DNA from: Gilliamella sp. ESL0441
GTDB lineage: Bacteria > Pseudomonadota > Gammaproteobacteria > Enterobacterales > Orbaceae
Direction: 5' to 3'
Assembly: GCF_019469185.1 (NCBI RefSeq)
Contig: NZ_CP048264.1
Span: 2,170,001-2,234,000 of the forward strand
DNA length: 64,000 nt
Positions 60,906 to 64,000 of this stretch are shown here, piece by piece; the stretch's first letter is position 1, and every line of letters begins with the position of its first letter. The notes under the pieces are model-generated. The model was given only the letters and a program-made list of their open reading frames with translations. It had not been told where the DNA came from and made no database searches. The position numbers and the translations under genes are program-made.

Positions 60906-61436
60906 TTATGTACAAGAAAAATAGTGATTGTCGATATCGTAAAATGAGCCTCCCTTGAGTTCATCTCGTCCCAGTTTCTCATAATCGATATAACGTTCTA
61001 AAAATTCCTCAATTTTGAATCCCATATTTTTAAAAATATAATGCCCAAATTCTTCTTCGGATTCGAAATAACCAATATATTGATCATCAAATTTATTGAT
61101 GATATCGTGGGCATCATCACTTTTATTAAAAAGATCACTATCTAAAAAAACATTAAAAGCGTCTGCCTCGTCCCCGCTTAATCCGCTAGCATGTTCAATT
61201 AATTCAAAAATTCTTTTATCAATGGTGGATTCATTTATAAAATTTTTGGGTATATTTTCATAATCTTGAAACATGTATTCAGGCTCTAATTCATCGTCAT
61301 GAATTTCTTTACATTTTTCTAAAAATGATTCAAAACTGTCATAATCAATAAGATCTAGCCAATCTCCTTGAATACTGCCGTTATTATATTTATCATATGT
61401 TCCTACATAAATTTTCGCTTCAGTGATGTCATGCAT
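60906..61436 (-). CDS. ardA: Anti-restriction protein ArdA, copy 1
   Basis: 176 residues. Clear ArdA: AKIYVGTYDKYNNGSIQGDW near the start, EPEYMFQDYENIPKNFI in the middle, and YIDYEKLGRDELKGG then DIDNHYF at the end. Length fits the family (about 165-175). ACAGGAG gives a good ribosome site, unlike copy 2. Strong negative charge is the basis for mimicking B-form DNA. Having two copies may widen the range of restriction enzymes blocked. Confidence 0.92.
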   Translation of the reverse strand: MHDITEAKIYVGTYDKYNNGSIQGDWLDLIDYDSFESFLEKCKEIHDDELEPEYMFQDYENIPKNFINESTIDKRIFELIEHASGLSGDEADAFNVFLDSDLFNKSDDAHDIINKFDDQYIGYFESEEEFGHYIFKNMGFKIEEFLERYIDYEKLGRDELKGGSFYDIDNHYFSCT

Positions 61437-61456
61437 TAAATCATACTCCTGTGAGT

Positions 61457-61483
61457 AGAAAGCCCTATTTATGTGGGCTTTCT
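61457..61483. terminator. Hairpin between parB and ardA
   Basis: AGAAAGCCC / GGGCTTTCT with a 9-base loop lies just after the parB stop and before the ardA ribosome site. It may reduce readthrough from parB. Confidence 0.55.
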
Positions 61484-61496
61484 TTAAAATTGTTGG

Positions 61497-63206
61497 TTAA
61501 TGTAATTGTTTGGTAATTTTTGTGGTTTCTGCTGGTATTGAAATCGAAAGCGATTTAATTTGTTCTTTGATTCGTTTTTTTCGCTTTTCATATACTTCAC
61601 GATATTTTTTTTGAATTGATTTAGTTTGATCAGGTAGGTGTAAAGTTGCGAATTGTAAAAAATTATCGATTTCAATTTTATTCAATTCGGGTAATGCAGG
61701 GCTAACCGATTTCATTTTTTCAAATACAAAACATTGAATAATTAAAGATTCTTTTATTTCGTCTAAATTATCAACAATTTTTAGTCTATCCTCACTAGAC
61801 AAATAATATTTGTCTGCAAATCCAAATACTGAAAAATATTTAGTTTTTAAAGATTCTAAAATATAGTAATAAAACAATTTTTTTTCTGTTTCCGTCAATA
61901 TCTCTTTAAATTCAATTTTCTCCATCTCCTCTTTTAAATCTTTTACCGTATTTTCAACAACTAACTCTTGATTTCGCTTATCTTTTTCTTTTAATTCGAA
62001 AATTTTATCAGTTGTATCTTGCTTATCTGTTTGTTTTTTAAAATAATAGGTTAACCCCTTCGGTGATATTTGCGTTATTACCTCTATCTCTCCCCGTTTT
62101 TCGCTGTCAATAAATTTTTCTAAATAAATTTTATTGTTTTGATATTTATCAAAATTTTCGTTATATTCGGCGTCACTTTTAAAATCTTTTCGTTTAGGTT
62201 CGATTTGTTTTGGTGGAACAGGGGTATAATCAGACAGATCATTATATTTAACTTGGTAACCCTCATTTTCTAGGGCAGTAACTAAATGATCGGTATCAGT
62301 AAATTGTTGAATTAGTAATTCTCTGGTAGGGTATTTTTGATTAGATTGTTTAATCTCATTTAATATACATTGTGCATTTTTTTTGTACATACAATTTGTG
62401 TTGCTACAAAAGGAATCTTCTGTTATTTCACCAAATAGTGAAGTATTAGCCGAATTGCTCGGACAATTTTGACATTCTGATTTATCAAATTTATATAAAT
62501 GGAGTTTATACGTATAATTTTCTTTGATTAACTCATCCAACTTTTTTGGTGATAGATTTGTCCAACTTCTAAAATTATATTTCTCATCTTCATTAAAATG
62601 ATCTTGATAAATTTCTTTTTGTATTTCGGCAGAATAACAACTAATAAGATTAGCGCTTCGTAAGTTGATTTTTTCCTCATTTAATAAATTGGCAAATTCA
62701 GGTATTAAATTTGAAAATTTGAGGCGATTTCTAATATATGATTCGCTTTTCCCGAATTTTATACAAAGATCTTCAATCGTATAATTATATTTTTGAATCA
62801 ATCGATTAAATGCGTTTGCCTCCTCAACAGGCGTGATGTTTTGGCGTTGTAAATTTTCAGAAATCCGCCACTCTTCCGCTTCTTGATCGCTCAAATTAAT
62901 ACAAATTGCTGGGATTGTTTCCCGTTTTAATAATTGAAATGCTTTGTATCTACGTTCACCGCAAACAATCTCAAAACCTGTACCGCATGGGCGTATAATT
63001 ATAGGATTTATCAACCCGTTTTTATCAATATTTTCGCTCAATTCAATAAGTGAAGGGTCGTTATCCTGCAAATTACGTGGATTTAATGTACTCGGTTTAA
63101 TCTGAGTTAATTTAAAATCTTGTACAGAATACTTTATATTTTTGTAAGTGATTTCTTTTTGTTTTTTTTGCGATGCCCGTGTAGGGGTTACAGTTGTTTT
63201 TTTCAT
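61497..63206 (-). CDS. parB: Large ParB/Spo0J-type protein with zinc-finger insert
   Basis: 569 residues, longer than usual ParB (about 300). N-terminal ParB/sulfiredoxin-like domain (about 30-125) with VCGERRYKAFQLL and EEWRISENLQRQNITPVEEA (in pieces), then the HTH (YTIEDLCIKFGKSESYIRNRL). A cysteine cluster at about 238-276 (CQNC, CSNTNC, C) looks like a zinc site. The rest is helical and unknown. Some plasmid ParB-like proteins of this size occur in Bacteroidetes and PRTRC systems. It may pair with TraA (ParA-like). No Shine-Dalgarno. Confidence 0.85.
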   Translation of the reverse strand: MKKTTVTPTRASQKKQKEITYKNIKYSVQDFKLTQIKPSTLNPRNLQDNDPSLIELSENIDKNGLINPIIIRPCGTGFEIVCGERRYKAFQLLKRETIPAICINLSDQEAEEWRISENLQRQNITPVEEANAFNRLIQKYNYTIEDLCIKFGKSESYIRNRLKFSNLIPEFANLLNEEKINLRSANLISCYSAEIQKEIYQDHFNEDEKYNFRSWTNLSPKKLDELIKENYTYKLHLYKFDKSECQNCPSNSANTSLFGEITEDSFCSNTNCMYKKNAQCILNEIKQSNQKYPTRELLIQQFTDTDHLVTALENEGYQVKYNDLSDYTPVPPKQIEPKRKDFKSDAEYNENFDKYQNNKIYLEKFIDSEKRGEIEVITQISPKGLTYYFKKQTDKQDTTDKIFELKEKDKRNQELVVENTVKDLKEEMEKIEFKEILTETEKKLFYYYILESLKTKYFSVFGFADKYYLSSEDRLKIVDNLDEIKESLIIQCFVFEKMKSVSPALPELNKIEIDNFLQFATLHLPDQTKSIQKKYREVYEKRKKRIKEQIKSLSISIPAETTKITKQLH

Positions 63207-63542
63207 GGTTTGTACTCTTTTAGTTGTGAAAATTTTTTTTATTTTTTGGAAAGTGGGTAACTTTTATTTTCAAAAATTACTCACTTCAACGACTTTTTTT
63301 TATTTTTCGGAGCCAGTGGTATAACCTTTCATTTTCAGATTTAGAAAAGGTTTAATTTGAGGAAAAATCAATTTTTTTTGAAAAAAAATACTACCTGTAA
63401 GGTGGAGATTTTTTGAAAAAACTTGCCTTGAAATTGAATTTTTCGAAAATTCAACAAACCTTTAAATCTGAATTAGAAAGGTAAGCCACGGCGATAATAA
63501 AGAGGAGTGATGGGATTTGAATTTAAATCTATACAGATAAAT
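63207..63542. other. Non-coding region upstream of parB with long inverted repeat
   Basis: No gene. Arms at 63324-63353 (starts ACCTTTC, centre TCAGATTT) and 63456-63482 (AAATCTGA centre, ends GAAAGGT) are nearly complementary over about 27 bases, around a 100-base AT-rich loop. Confidence 0.65.
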
Positions 63543-63794
63543 TTAATTGGTTTTTTCCAATTTTTTTAATATTTTACCTTTTGAAATTAATTTATCATTT
63601 ATTCATAGTTCTATCTCTCCATAAGTGAAATCTGAGACTGCTAATCGTGATTTTATATATCACTGATATTCTTTATTTGTTGTAAAATTTTTTCCGGTTA
63701 AATTGTTAAATATTACTCCTAAGCTATGATTACCTGAAAGAATATATTTTCCGAATTGTCTTATTTCTTGTTCATCGTTGTTTGGGTTCAGCAT
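63543..63794 (-). pseudogene. Decayed paralogue of the gene at the window edge
   Basis: An ATG-started frame MLNPNNDEQEIRQFGKYILS continues through two TGA codons: once after NKEYQ and once in GEIEL-stop-INDKLISKG, where the next gene has a tryptophan (GEIELWINDKLISKG). The two are clearly homologous, so this copy was functional and lost function by point mutation. Confidence 0.7.
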
Positions 63795-63805
63795 TTGTTT
63801 AGTTT

Positions 63806-64000
63806 TTAATTATTTTTTATTAATTCTTTTGATATTACACCTTTTGAAATTAATTTATCATTTATCCATAGTTCAATCTCTCCGTATTTGAAGACACTTG
63901 ATTTCATCATTGTAATTAAATACTCTTGATATTTAATGTCTGAATCAAAACTCTCTCCAGTTAATAAATTAAATAATTTTTCTGTATCATCGTTATCAGA
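63806..64000 (-). CDS. Partial small protein of unknown function (5' end outside window)
   Basis: The last 64 codons are visible and read LFNLLTGESFDSDIKYQEYL, then FKYGEIELWINDKLISKG, ending KELIKNN. The start lies beyond the window. It is a working relative of the broken frame at 63543-63794. No family recognised; acidic N-terminal part and an aromatic-rich core. It lies upstream of parB on the same strand. Confidence 0.65.
   Translation of the reverse strand, partial: SDNDDTEKLFNLLTGESFDSDIKYQEYLITMMKSSVFKYGEIELWINDKLISKGVISKELIKNN

Overview
The left half (about 1-25,500) is chromosomal DNA of an AT-rich gammaproteobacterium. The degQ-degS pair, rpmE, a metJ/metB divergon with met boxes, and a citrate fermentation locus under a CitA/CitB two-component system all fit an enteric-like or Orbaceae (Gilliamella-like) genome. 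The genus is inferred from the type of proteins and base composition and was not checked by a search.

Layout. 1-2,970: periplasmic proteases DegQ and DegS, then ribosomal protein L31. 3,026-4,702: methionine repressor and cystathionine gamma-synthase, divergent. 4,810-14,016: citrate fermentation. citS, a fumarylacetoacetate-hydrolase-family gene, and citC-citD-citE-citF-citX run leftward; citA-citB run rightward. 14,190-17,994: glutathionyl-hydroquinone reductase, an amino-acid-type ABC importer and a GNAT acetyltransferase, probably one operon. 18,337-25,482: outer-membrane barrel, alpha carbonic anhydrase, UvrA-like ABC ATPase, a serine-hydrolase-like protein lacking expected catalytic residues, and a MATE exporter. 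25,500-30,420: an accessory stretch of small lipoproteins, a mosaic gene pair, an immunity-like gene and broken reading frames.

From about 30,500 to the window end the sequence is a conjugative replicon. It starts with a RepA-like initiator, four 15-bp iterons and a DnaA box. An I-type (R64 Tra / Dot-Icm-like) type IV secretion locus follows (DotI, DotH, DotG, TraQ-like, IcmD, IcmJ, IcmB, TraW-like, TraX-like, DotA), then a RadC-family gene. Next comes a second conjugation module whose proteins are all of the Bacteroidetes conjugative-transposon type: MobA/MobB relaxase proteins, MobC coupling protein, a ParA-like TraA, TraB, then TraE-F-G-I-J-K-M-N. Two ArdA anti-restriction genes and a large ParB close the visible part.

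The main discovery is this side-by-side pairing of two unrelated conjugation machines next to gammaproteobacterial genes. The Bacteroidetes-type genes almost all lack Shine-Dalgarno sequences, as is normal in Bacteroidetes, while many neighbours have them. Neither transfer set is complete in the window: the I-type locus lacks DotB/C/D/L/M equivalents and the Bacteroidetes-type locus lacks TraH, TraL and TraO. Several structured non-coding regions sit in the element: an array of four covarying hairpins before traE, five 19-bp iterons plus 47-bp dyad repeats between mobA and traA, a long stem-loop before radC, and a promoter with an operator-like dyad before an orphan gene. No tRNA, rRNA, insertion sequence, integrase or CRISPR array was found.
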